NCBI GenBank assembly: GCA_937893945.1
Contig: CALCTA010000142.1
Span: 1-7,223, forward strand
DNA length: 7,223 nucleotides
DNA from: an uncultured Clostridia bacterium
GTDB lineage: Bacteria > Bacillota > Clostridia > Oscillospirales > CAG-272
Direction of reading: 5' to 3'
How positions within the stretch are numbered: position 1 is the stretch's first letter; each line of letters opens with the position of its first letter. The notes under the pieces are model-generated. The model was not told the DNA's origin. It saw only the letters and a list, made by a program, of their open reading frames with translations, and made no database searches. The translations under genes and the position numbers were made by a program. This document shows positions 1-4,487 of this stretch, piece after piece.

Positions 1-186
1 AAGCCTGCTGAAACTCGAATGGGTTCCGGTAAGGGTTCGCCCGAGTATTGGGTTGCTGTAGTAAAGCCCGGTAGAGTTATGTTCGAGATGGACGGAGTTG
101 CTGAGGACGTTGCAAAGGAAGCTATGCGTCTTGCATCTCACAAGCTCCCCATCAAGTGTAAGTTCGTAGTAAAGGAGGAAGCATAA
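1..186 (+). CDS. rplP: 50S ribosomal protein L16, C-terminal part (5' end outside window)
   Basis: The first 61 codons visible, read in frame from base 1 to TAA at 184-186, give the C-terminal part of L16. The stretch KPAETRMGSGKGSPEYWVAVV is the strongly conserved L16 segment with the glycine-rich GSGKG turn, followed by KPGRVMFEMDGV and the final helix AKEAMRLASHKLPIKCKFV. L16 binds 23S rRNA near the A-site and contributes to the peptidyl-transferase centre environment. The family is usually about 135-145 residues, so roughly half is missing upstream because the window begins inside the gene. The SD site of rpmC (AAAGGAGG, 171-178) lies within its last codons, so L16 and L29 synthesis are probably coupled. 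Nothing odd is seen in the visible part. Confidence 0.97.
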   Translation, partial: KPAETRMGSGKGSPEYWVAVVKPGRVMFEMDGVAEDVAKEAMRLASHKLPIKCKFVVKEEA

Positions 187-189
187 GCG

Positions 190-390
190 ATGAAGACTAC
201 AAAGTTCACAGAAGATCTTAGAAAAATGAGCGCTGAAGAGCTTAATGCTAAACTCAAGGAACTTAAGGAAGAGCTCTTTAATCTGCGCTTTCAGCACGCG
301 ATCAATCAGCTTGACAACCCCCAGAGAATGGTTGAGGTTAAGCGTAACATCGCTCGTGTAATGACAATCCTTTCAGAGAAAAACGCGTAA
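190..390 (+). CDS. rpmC: 50S ribosomal protein L29
   Basis: This 66-residue protein matches L29 in length and layout: two long helices, the first with the SAEELNAKLKELKEELFNLRFQ pattern (about residues 14-35), the second with the L29 signature NPQRMVEVKRNIARVMT (about 43-59). In the family, L29 sits beside the polypeptide exit tunnel and forms part of the docking area for trigger factor and signal recognition particle. The ATG at 190 is supported by AAAGGAGG at 171-178, inside the end of rplP, only 3 nt separating the two genes. Its stop codon TAA (388-390) runs directly into GGAGG, the SD site of rpsQ. The short charged helices make the identification secure. Confidence 0.97.
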   Translation: MKTTKFTEDLRKMSAEELNAKLKELKEELFNLRFQHAINQLDNPQRMVEVKRNIARVMTILSEKNA

Positions 391-403
391 GGAGGAATAA
401 GTC

Positions 404-664
404 ATGACAGAAGAAAGAAATCTCAGAAAAAGCAGAGTTGGTTTGGTTGTAAGCGATAAGATGGACAAGACTGTTGTCGTAGCTATCGAGGACAACGTAA
501 AGCACCCTGTTTACGGAAAGATCATCAAGCGTACCTTGAAGGTTCATGCGCACGACGAGAACAACGAGTGCGGAGTTGGCGACAAGGTAGAAATTATGGA
601 AACAAGACCTCTCTCCAAGACAAAGAGATGGCGCATTGTTGAAATAATCGAGAAAGCTAAATAA
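404..664 (+). CDS. rpsQ: 30S ribosomal protein S17
   Basis: The 86-residue product is S17, an OB-fold primary 16S rRNA-binding protein of the small-subunit body. Recognisable blocks are the N-terminal RNLRKSRVGLVVSDKMDKTVVVAIE strand pair (about residues 5-29), HPVYGKIIKRTLKVHAHDENN (34-54) and the C-terminal signature GDKVEIMETRPLSKTKRWRIVE (59-80). Length equals the family norm of about 85-87. GGAGG at 391-395, fused to the rpmC stop, sets the ATG at 404. In the E. coli layout S17 is the last gene of the S10 operon; here it is likewise followed by a longer gap before rplN. Its TAA stop (662-664) lies at the centre of a 17-nt perfect palindrome, described separately. Confidence 0.97.
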   Translation: MTEERNLRKSRVGLVVSDKMDKTVVVAIEDNVKHPVYGKIIKRTLKVHAHDENNECGVGDKVEIMETRPLSKTKRWRIVEIIEKAK

Positions 665-671
665 TTTAGCT
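655..671. repeat. 17-nt perfect palindrome spanning the rpsQ stop codon
   Basis: AGCTAAATAATTTAGCT is a perfect inverted repeat: 8-nt arms 655-662 and 664-671 around a central A at 663. As RNA it would form a 7-bp stem (655-661 with 665-671) whose 3-nt loop UAA is exactly the rpsQ stop codon. It is not followed by a U-run, so it is not an intrinsic terminator. As DNA it could be an operator, but no promoter is evident beside it. Role unknown; stem stability is modest because it is A/U-rich. Confidence 0.6.
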
Positions 672-691
672 CCACAAAACCATATACAGTA

Positions 692-711
692 AATACGGCA
701 AAAATCGTATT
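692..711 (+). repeat. Hairpin-forming inverted repeat in the rpsQ-rplN gap
   Basis: AATACG (692-697) and CGTATT (706-711) are perfect complements separated by 8 nt, giving a 6-bp stem that ends 6 nt before the rplN SD site. It lacks a U-tract and is too weak to be a terminator. With the palindrome at 655-671 it fills much of the 67-nt gap at the position where E. coli separates the S10 and spc operons. I see no convincing promoter in this gap. Confidence 0.35.
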
Positions 712-717
712 GAAATC

Positions 718-723
718 AGGAGG
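718..723 (+). promoter_or_regulatory. Shine-Dalgarno site of rplN (supports a GTG start)
   Basis: AGGAGG lies 8 nt upstream of GTG at 732. It is the feature that fixes the non-ATG start of L14; no in-frame ATG with an SD site lies nearby, and starting at GTG gives the family's exact N-terminus (MIQQQT). Confidence 0.85.
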
Positions 724-731
724 AAAAGAAA

Positions 732-1100
732 GTGATACAGCAACAAACATTAATGAAGGTTGCCGATAACACCGGAGCTAAAGAGCTGATGTGCATTCGC
801 GTACTCGGCGGAACAGGCCGCAGATACGCAAACATTGGTGACGTGGTAGTAGCTTGTGTAAAGAAGGCTACTCCCGGCGGTGTTGTTAAGAAGGGCGATG
901 TTGTCAAGGCAGTTATCGTAAGAAGCGCTCATGGTCTGAAGCGTGCAGACGGTTCTTACATCAAGTTTGACGAAAACGCAGCGGTAATCATCAAGGAAGA
1001 TAAGACTCCCAGAGGAACCCGTATATTTGGCCCGGTAGCAAGAGAGCTTCGTGAGAAGGACTATCTCAAGATCCTCTCTCTCGCACCCGAAGTACTTTAA
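732..1100 (+). CDS. rplN: 50S ribosomal protein L14
   Basis: This 122-residue protein has the canonical length and sequence of L14, a beta-barrel protein that binds 23S rRNA at the subunit interface and forms inter-subunit bridges with 16S rRNA. Visible landmarks are MIQQQTLMKVADNTGAKELMCIRVLGG at the N-terminus, the KKGDVVKAVIVRS strand with the RADGSYIKFDENAAVII signature (about 60-87), and the C-terminal GTRIFGPVARELREKDYLKILSLAPEVL. The start codon is GTG, the only non-ATG start in the complete genes here, placed 8 nt after AGGAGG. It is the first gene of the spc-type block and follows a 67-nt gap, so it may be subject to its own translational or processing control; that last point is inference. 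Confidence 0.97.
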   Translation: MIQQQTLMKVADNTGAKELMCIRVLGGTGRRYANIGDVVVACVKKATPGGVVKKGDVVKAVIVRSAHGLKRADGSYIKFDENAAVIIKEDKTPRGTRIFGPVARELREKDYLKILSLAPEVL

Positions 1101-1115
1101 TGGAGGTATCGAAGA

Positions 1116-1421
1116 ATGAACATTAGAAGAGACGATACAGTTATTGTTCTTTCCGGTGACGACAAGGGCGCTAAGGGAAAGGTAATCGCCGTTTCCCCTA
1201 AGGAAGGAAAGGTTCTCGTAGAGAAGGTCAACATGATCCACAAGCACGTTAAGCCCAGAAGACAGGGTGAGGCTGGCGGAATCGTTGACGCAGAAGGCGC
1301 TATCTACGCGTCTAAGGTTGCTCTTTATTGCAAGAAGTGCGATAAGGGCGTAAGAGTTAACTACAAGGTAGTTGACGGTAAGAAGGTTCGTGTCTGCGCT
1401 AAGTGCGGACAGGAGATCTAA
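1116..1421 (+). CDS. rplX: 50S ribosomal protein L24 with C-terminal Cys4 motif
   Basis: The 101-residue product is L24, an assembly-initiating protein that binds the 5' region of 23S rRNA near the exit tunnel. The N-terminal KOW domain is clear: DDTVIVLSGDDKGAKGKVIAV (about 6-26), followed by VEKVNMIHKHVKPRRQGEAGGIVDAEGAIYASKVALY. The C-terminal part carries two CxxC pairs, C72/C75 (YCKKC) and C94/C97 (VCAKC), expected to hold one zinc ion; many bacterial L24 proteins, including the E. coli one, lack these cysteines. The region between, RVNYKVVDGKKVRV, is the usual L24 C-terminal hairpin. GGAGG at 1102-1106 precedes ATG 1116, 15 nt after rplN. Zinc binding is inferred from the motif only. 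Confidence 0.96.
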   Translation: MNIRRDDTVIVLSGDDKGAKGKVIAVSPKEGKVLVEKVNMIHKHVKPRRQGEAGGIVDAEGAIYASKVALYCKKCDKGVRVNYKVVDGKKVRVCAKCGQEI

Positions 1422-1436
1422 GGGAGGTATTGACTG

Positions 1437-1982
1437 ATGGCAAGAATTAAAGATTTGTACAAGGCCGAGGTTGCTCCCGCGCTTATGAAGAAGTTCGAGT
1501 ACAAGAGCTCCATGCAGATCCCTAAGCTTGATAAGATCGTTATCAACTGCGGTGTTGGCGAAGCAAAGGAAAACTCCAAGGCACTCGATGCAGTTCTTAA
1601 GGACCTCGAGATCATCGCAGGTCAGAAGGCAGTTCCCACATACGCAAAGAAGTCGGTCGCTAACTTCAAGGTCCGTGAGGGCATGAAGATCGGCGCAAAG
1701 GTAACTCTCCGTGGCGACAGAATGTATGAGTTCGTAGACAGACTCTTCAACTTCGCACTCCCCAGAGTTCGTGACTTCAAGGGTATCAACCCCAATGCTT
1801 TTGACGGCAGAGGCAACTACGCTCTCGGCCTCAAGGAGCAGCTCATATTCCCCGAGATCGAGTACGACCAGGTTGACAAGATCAGAGGTATGGACATCTG
1901 CTTCGTAACAACTGCAAACACTGACGAAGAGGCAAGAGAGCTTCTTAAGCTCCTCGGCGCTCCGTTCGCTCAGAACAACTAA
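1437..1982 (+). CDS. rplE: 50S ribosomal protein L5
   Basis: The 181-residue protein is L5, which binds 5S rRNA and anchors the central protuberance of the large subunit. Landmarks are LYKAEVAPALMKKFEYKS at the start, the signature PKLDKIVINCGVGEA (about 29-43), GQKAVPTYAKKSVANFKVREGMKIGAKVTLRGDRMYEFVDRL (62-103) and FDGRGNYALGLKEQLIFPEIEYD (122-144). Family length is about 179-180. AGGGAGG at 1421-1427 precedes ATG 1437. In E. coli the S8 repressor acts on the mRNA around the start of this gene; here the spacing to rplX is only 15 nt and I see no obvious S8-like structure there. Its TAA stop is fused to GGAGGT, the SD of rpsN. Confidence 0.97.
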   Translation: MARIKDLYKAEVAPALMKKFEYKSSMQIPKLDKIVINCGVGEAKENSKALDAVLKDLEIIAGQKAVPTYAKKSVANFKVREGMKIGAKVTLRGDRMYEFVDRLFNFALPRVRDFKGINPNAFDGRGNYALGLKEQLIFPEIEYDQVDKIRGMDICFVTTANTDEEARELLKLLGAPFAQNN

Positions 1983-1996
1983 GGAGGTAAGTAGTA

Positions 1997-2182
1997 ATGG
2001 CAAAGAAGGCTATGATTTTGAAGCAGCAGAAGGCTCAGAAGTACTCCACCCGTGAGTACAACAGATGCAAGATCTGCGGTCGTCCCCACGCTTATCTCCG
2101 CAAGTACGGCATCTGCCGTATCTGCTTCCGTGAGCTCGCTTACAAGGGCGAGATCCCCGGAGTAAAGAAGGCAAGCTGGTAA
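1997..2182 (+). CDS. rpsN: 30S ribosomal protein S14, zinc-binding (type Z)
   Basis: This 61-residue protein is the short, zinc-binding form of S14, needed for late assembly of the 30S head. The four ligands are C24, C27 (CKIC) and C40, C43 (CRIC), around GRPHAYLRKYGI; the C-terminus FRELAYKGEIPGVKKASW is typical of the Gram-positive type. Proteobacterial S14 is about 100 residues and lacks these cysteines, so this gene is a good taxonomic pointer. The TAAGGAGGT sequence at 1980-1988 gives a stop of rplE and a full-length anti-SD match at once, 14 nt between the genes. The gene ends with two in-frame stops in tandem (TAA TAA, 2180-2185), just before the longest gap of the window. Confidence 0.97.
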   Translation: MAKKAMILKQQKAQKYSTREYNRCKICGRPHAYLRKYGICRICFRELAYKGEIPGVKKASW

Positions 2183-2208
2183 TAAGCGAGCCCCAAACAA
2201 AACAATTA

Positions 2209-2237
2209 CTTTCAACGTGCCTATGGCGCGTTGAAAG
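2209..2237 (+). other. Strong intergenic hairpin between rpsN and rpsH
   Basis: CTTTCAACGTGCC (2209-2221) pairs with GGCGCGTTGAAAG (2225-2237) around a UAU loop: 13 bp, all Watson-Crick except one G-U. This is the most stable-looking structure among the gaps. On the + strand it is followed by ACCCCCAACT, so it is not an intrinsic terminator for the operon. On the - strand it would be followed by TAATTGTTTTGTTT, so it could terminate antisense transcription. Other possible roles are RNase processing, 3'-end protection of the upstream segment, or a protein-binding site. Function is not determined. Confidence 0.65.
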
Positions 2238-2246
2238 ACCCCCAAC

Positions 2247-2289
2247 TATCAGAAGGAAGCTAATCTGTGGATGGGCTTAACCGCTGATA
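2247..2289 (+). other. Imperfect stem-loop in the rpsH leader
   Basis: TATCAG (2247-2252) pairs with CTGATA (2284-2289). Inside it, GG (2255-2256) can pair with CC (2281-2282) and AAGC (2257-2260) with GCTT (2275-2278), leaving internal bulges. The region downstream (2283-2328) has further short pairings, including GCAAG/CTTGC (2310-2314/2324-2328) around an A-rich loop. The whole rpsN-rpsH gap thus looks structured. The fold is drawn by eye and alternatives exist. Confidence 0.3.
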
Positions 2290-2347
2290 CGCCGCCGCGA
2301 AGAACGGCAGCAAGATAAAAAAACTTGCATACAGGAGGAAAAATAAT

Positions 2348-2746
2348 ATGCAAATGTCAGATGTAATCGCCGATATGCTCACACGAATCAGAAATGCAAA
2401 CGATGCAAAGCATGCAACCGTGGACATTCCGGCATCCAACATGAAGAAGGCAATCGCCGACATTCTTGTTGAAGAAGGCTACGTAAAGAGCTATCAGGTA
2501 ATCGAGGATGGCAAGCAGGGCGTTATTCGCGTAACCCTTAAGTACGCAGCAGGTAAGCAGAAGGTTATCCGCGGTATCCGCCGCGTATCTAAGCCCGGTC
2601 TGCGTATCTACGCTGGCTACGAGGATATGCCTAAGGTAATGAACGGACTTGGAATCGCTATCGTTTCCACTTCCAAGGGTATTATGACAGACAAGAAGGC
2701 AAGAGCTACCAAGATCGGTGGCGAAGTGCTTGCATTTGTTTGGTAA
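2348..2746 (+). CDS. rpsH: 30S ribosomal protein S8
   Basis: The 132-residue product equals the B. subtilis-type S8 in length and pattern. S8 binds helix 21 of 16S rRNA early in 30S assembly and in E. coli also represses the spc message. Landmarks: SDVIADMLTRIRNAN (about 4-18), VDIPASNMKKAIADILVEEGYV (25-46), KQGVIRVTLKY (56-66), RRVSKPGLRIYAG (78-90) and the signature GLGIAIVSTSKGIMTDKKA (100-118), ending EVLAFVW. AGGAGG at 2333-2338 lies 9 nt before ATG 2348; a second ATG two codons later (2354) is possible but the longer start matches the family. It follows the 165-nt structured gap, which makes autoregulation by S8 a reasonable but untested idea. Confidence 0.97.
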   Translation: MQMSDVIADMLTRIRNANDAKHATVDIPASNMKKAIADILVEEGYVKSYQVIEDGKQGVIRVTLKYAAGKQKVIRGIRRVSKPGLRIYAGYEDMPKVMNGLGIAIVSTSKGIMTDKKARATKIGGEVLAFVW

Positions 2747-2764
2747 GACAGGAGGTAGAAGGAT

Positions 2765-3337
2765 ATGTCAAGAATAGGAAGAATGCCTATAACCGTTCCC
2801 GCAGGAGTTACAGTTACAGTTGCTGCAGATAACGTAGTAACAGTAAAGGGCCCCCTTGGAACACTTACCAATAAGTTCAATGACCGTATGACCATCGCTC
2901 AGGAAGGCGATATCATTACAGTTACCCGTCCTACCGATGAAAAGGAGGACAGAAGCGTTCACGGTCTTACCCGCGCACTTCTTCAGAATATGGTAACAGG
3001 TGTATCCACCGGTTATTCCAAGACTCTGGAGATCATCGGCGTAGGTTACAAGGCAGTGAAGGTTGGAAACACCGTTGAGCTTTACCTTGGACACTCTCTC
3101 AGATCCAACGGTAAGCCCCAGGAGAAGTACTGCATCGCTGAGCCCGCAGGTATCACCCTCGAGGTTGCAGAGAAGGCAGTTCCGATCACTATCACCGTTA
3201 AGGGTATCGACAAGCAGGCAGTAGGTCAGATGGCAGCTGTTATCAGAAGCAAGAGACCGCCTGAGCCCTATCACGGTAAGGGTGTTAAGTATTCCGACGA
3301 AAGAATTCGCCGCAAAGCCGGAAAGACCGGTAAATAA
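2765..3337 (+). CDS. rplF: 50S ribosomal protein L6
   Basis: The 190-residue product is L6, a two-domain 23S rRNA-binding protein near the factor-binding region of the large subunit. Landmarks are MSRIGRMPITVPAGV, VTVKGPLGTLTNKF (about 25-38), RALLQNMVTGVSTGYSKTLEIIGVGYKA (70-97), and the C-terminal signature PPEPYHGKGVKYSDERIRRKAGKTGK (165-190). Family members are usually about 177-184 residues. The excess maps to the second domain: after VELYLGH the usual short YSHPV-type turn is replaced by SLRSNGKPQEKYCIAEPAG (about 111-129), and a few residues are added around AEKAVPIT. GGAGG at 2751-2755 precedes ATG 2765. Two in-frame stops in tandem (TAA TGA, 3335-3340) end the gene. Confidence 0.96.
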   Translation: MSRIGRMPITVPAGVTVTVAADNVVTVKGPLGTLTNKFNDRMTIAQEGDIITVTRPTDEKEDRSVHGLTRALLQNMVTGVSTGYSKTLEIIGVGYKAVKVGNTVELYLGHSLRSNGKPQEKYCIAEPAGITLEVAEKAVPITITVKGIDKQAVGQMAAVIRSKRPPEPYHGKGVKYSDERIRRKAGKTGK

Positions 3338-3355
3338 TGAAAGGAGTGGACACAA

Positions 3356-3715
3356 ATGGTATCGAGAAAAGACGCTAATAAGGCTCGTCTCAAGAGACAT
3401 AAGAGAGTCAGAGCAAAGCTCTCCGGAACTGCAGATCGTCCCCGTCTGTGTGTATATCGTTCCAATGCGCATATTTCCGCACAGGTTATCGACGACGTAG
3501 CAGGAGTAACATTGGTTTCTGCTTCTACACATGAGAAGGAATTCGAAGGCAATTGCGGAAACAAGGCAGCAGCAAAGAGAGTCGGCGCACTTATCGCTGA
3601 AAGAGCTGCAGCAAAGGGTATCACCGAAGTCGTATTCGACAGAGGCGGCTATCTTTACCACGGACGTGTATCGGAGCTCGCTGACGGCGCTCGTGAGGGC
3701 GGACTGAAGTTCTGA
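3356..3715 (+). CDS. rplR: 50S ribosomal protein L18
   Basis: The 119-residue product is L18, which with L5 binds 5S rRNA and links it to the large subunit. The basic N-terminal tail MVSRKDANKARLKRHKRVRAKLSGT is typical, followed by RPRLCVYRSNAHISAQVIDD (about 28-47), the conserved AAAKRVGALIAERAAAKGI helix (71-89) and the FDRGGYLYHGRVSELADGAREGGLKF C-terminus (94-119). AAGGAG at 3341-3346 sits 9 nt before ATG 3356. The gene ends with TGA at 3713-3715, and a possible hairpin begins at the stop. An 82-nt gap follows before rpsE. Length is the family norm of about 118-122. Confidence 0.97.
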   Translation: MVSRKDANKARLKRHKRVRAKLSGTADRPRLCVYRSNAHISAQVIDDVAGVTLVSASTHEKEFEGNCGNKAAAKRVGALIAERAAAKGITEVVFDRGGYLYHGRVSELADGAREGGLKF

Positions 3716-3736
3716 TCGACCATAAAGGTTCGACAG
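3712..3736 (+). other. Imperfect hairpin at the rplR stop codon
   Basis: CTG (3712-3714), then TCGACC (3716-3721), can pair with GGT-TCGA-CAG (3727-3736), giving about nine base pairs with one bulged base on each side (A3715 and one T at 3729-3730) and loop ATAAA. The stem includes part of the TGA stop. There is no U-run after it. It is a hand-drawn fold of moderate plausibility. Confidence 0.35.
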
Positions 3737-3751
3737 ATCCGGTTTGTACAC

Positions 3752-3780
3752 TGTTCAAAAACAATAGTTTGATTTGAACA
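3752..3780 (+). repeat. Inverted repeat upstream of rpsE
   Basis: TGTTCAAA (3752-3759) and TTTGAACA (3773-3780) are perfect complements with a 13-nt spacer; an alternative inner pairing TCAAA/TTTGA (3755-3759/3768-3772) competes with it. It ends 4 nt before the SD AAGGAG (3785-3790) of rpsE, so folding could influence access to that site. No promoter with good -35/-10 boxes is seen in the gap, and there is no terminator U-run. Confidence 0.45.
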
Positions 3781-3784
3781 CATT

Positions 3785-3790
3785 AAGGAG
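3785..3790 (+). promoter_or_regulatory. Shine-Dalgarno site that fixes the rpsE start
   Basis: AAGGAG lies 7 nt before ATG 3798. An in-frame TTG at 3774 would add eight residues but lies upstream of this site, inside the inverted repeat, and is not a family N-terminus, so ATG 3798 is chosen. Confidence 0.85.
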
Positions 3791-3797
3791 AAAAAAC

Positions 3798-4301
3798 ATG
3801 GCTAACAAATTTAATCCGGCAGAGCATGAACTTGAAAATCAGCTCGTAGCCCTCAACCGTGTTTCCAAGACCGTTAAAGGTGGTCGTATTGCTCGTTTTG
3901 CAGCGCTTATGGTAGTAGGCGACAGAAATGGTCATGTCGGCGTTGGACTTGGAAAGGCAGCCGAGGTTCCTGAGGCTATCCGCAAGGGAATCGAGGATGC
4001 AAAGAAGAATATGGTTACCGTATCGCTCAAGGGAACAACTATTCCTCACGAGGTTACCGGTGTATTCGGCGCAGGTAAGGTGCTTCTTAAGCCCGCTGCT
4101 CCCGGTACTGGTATCATCGCCGGCGGTAAGGTAAGAGCAGTATTGGAGCTTGCAGGTATTTCTAACATTCGTGCGAAGTGCCTCCGTTCCAACAACCCCA
4201 CAAACGTTGTCAAGGCAACTATCGCAGGTCTTGAGTCGCTCCGTACCGTTGAGGACGTAGCAAAGATCCGTGATATCAGCGTTGATCAGGTTAAAGGCTA
4301 A
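3798..4301 (+). CDS. rpsE: 30S ribosomal protein S5
   Basis: From ATG 3798 the product has 167 residues, the normal S5 length. S5 binds 16S rRNA near the decoding region and affects translational accuracy; its N-terminal hairpin is where spectinomycin-resistance changes occur in other bacteria. That loop is seen as RVSKTVKGGRIARFAALMVVGD (about 21-42) and looks like an intact, wild-type-style KGG loop. The next helix is GKAAEVPEAIRKGIEDAKKN (52-71); the second domain has the signature-like FGAGKVLLKPAAPGTGIIAGGKVRAVLELAGI (90-121) and NNPTNVVKATIAGLESL (132-148). The gene follows the 82-nt gap with its inverted repeat and ends in TAA fused to GGAGG for rpmD. Confidence 0.97.
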   Translation: MANKFNPAEHELENQLVALNRVSKTVKGGRIARFAALMVVGDRNGHVGVGLGKAAEVPEAIRKGIEDAKKNMVTVSLKGTTIPHEVTGVFGAGKVLLKPAAPGTGIIAGGKVRAVLELAGISNIRAKCLRSNNPTNVVKATIAGLESLRTVEDVAKIRDISVDQVKG

Positions 4302-4313
4302 GGAGGGGAACAA

Positions 4314-4487
4314 ATGAAAAAAGTAACTCTCGTAAAGAGCCTCATCGCATGTAAGCCCAATCAGAAGGCTACAGCAAAGTCCCTCGGACTTAACAAGATC
4401 GGCGATTTTATCGTTCACGAAGACAACGCAGTTCTTGCAGGTAAGATCAAAGTAATATCTCACCTTGTCAAGGTTGAAAACGCATAA
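4314..4487 (+). CDS. rpmD: 50S ribosomal protein L30
   Basis: A 57-residue protein begins at ATG 4314, 7 nt after AGGAGG (4301-4306), and ends at TAA 4485-4487. The sequence MKKVTLVKSLIACKPNQKATAKSLGL, then NKIGDFIVHEDNAVLAGKIKVISHLVKV, is the bacterial L30 pattern: a first beta strand, the helix with the ATAKSLGLNKIG consensus, and the final IKVISHLVKV strand. L30 is a small late-assembly 23S rRNA-binding protein; bacterial forms are about 57-61 residues. The position between rpsE and rplO is exactly where rpmD is expected. Its stop is fused to the rplO SD site. The gene is short enough to be missed by length-filtered gene finding. Confidence 0.95.
   Translation: MKKVTLVKSLIACKPNQKATAKSLGLNKIGDFIVHEDNAVLAGKIKVISHLVKVENA

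Noticed and set aside
660..688. Possible spc promoter with -10 TATACA at 683-688
   Set aside because: The -10 matches only four of six consensus bases, and the hexamer at the right distance upstream (AATAAT, 660-665) is not a -35 box. TTTAGC at 665-670 is too close.
750..2003. Long antisense open frame of 417 codons opposite rplN, rplX and rplE
   Set aside because: The three sense genes share one reading phase (starts 732, 1116 and 1437 are all multiples of 3), so codon bias keeps the same antisense frame open throughout. The translation looks like no known protein family and has no SD site at its start.
2183..2347. Intrinsic terminator or riboswitch between rpsN and rpsH
   Set aside because: The strong hairpin is not followed by a U-run on the + strand, and no known riboswitch class is recognisable; the structures are reported as hairpins only.
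2768..3751. Antisense open frame of 327 codons opposite rplF and rplR
   Set aside because: Shadow of biased codon use in two genes of the same phase (2765 and 3356 both leave remainder 2). Composition is Ser/Leu/Cys-rich without a recognisable domain.
3744..3772. Possible promoter before rpsE with -35 TTGTAC at 3744-3749
   Set aside because: At 16-18 nt spacing there is no TATAAT-like -10; AATAGT is too close. Not strong enough to annotate.
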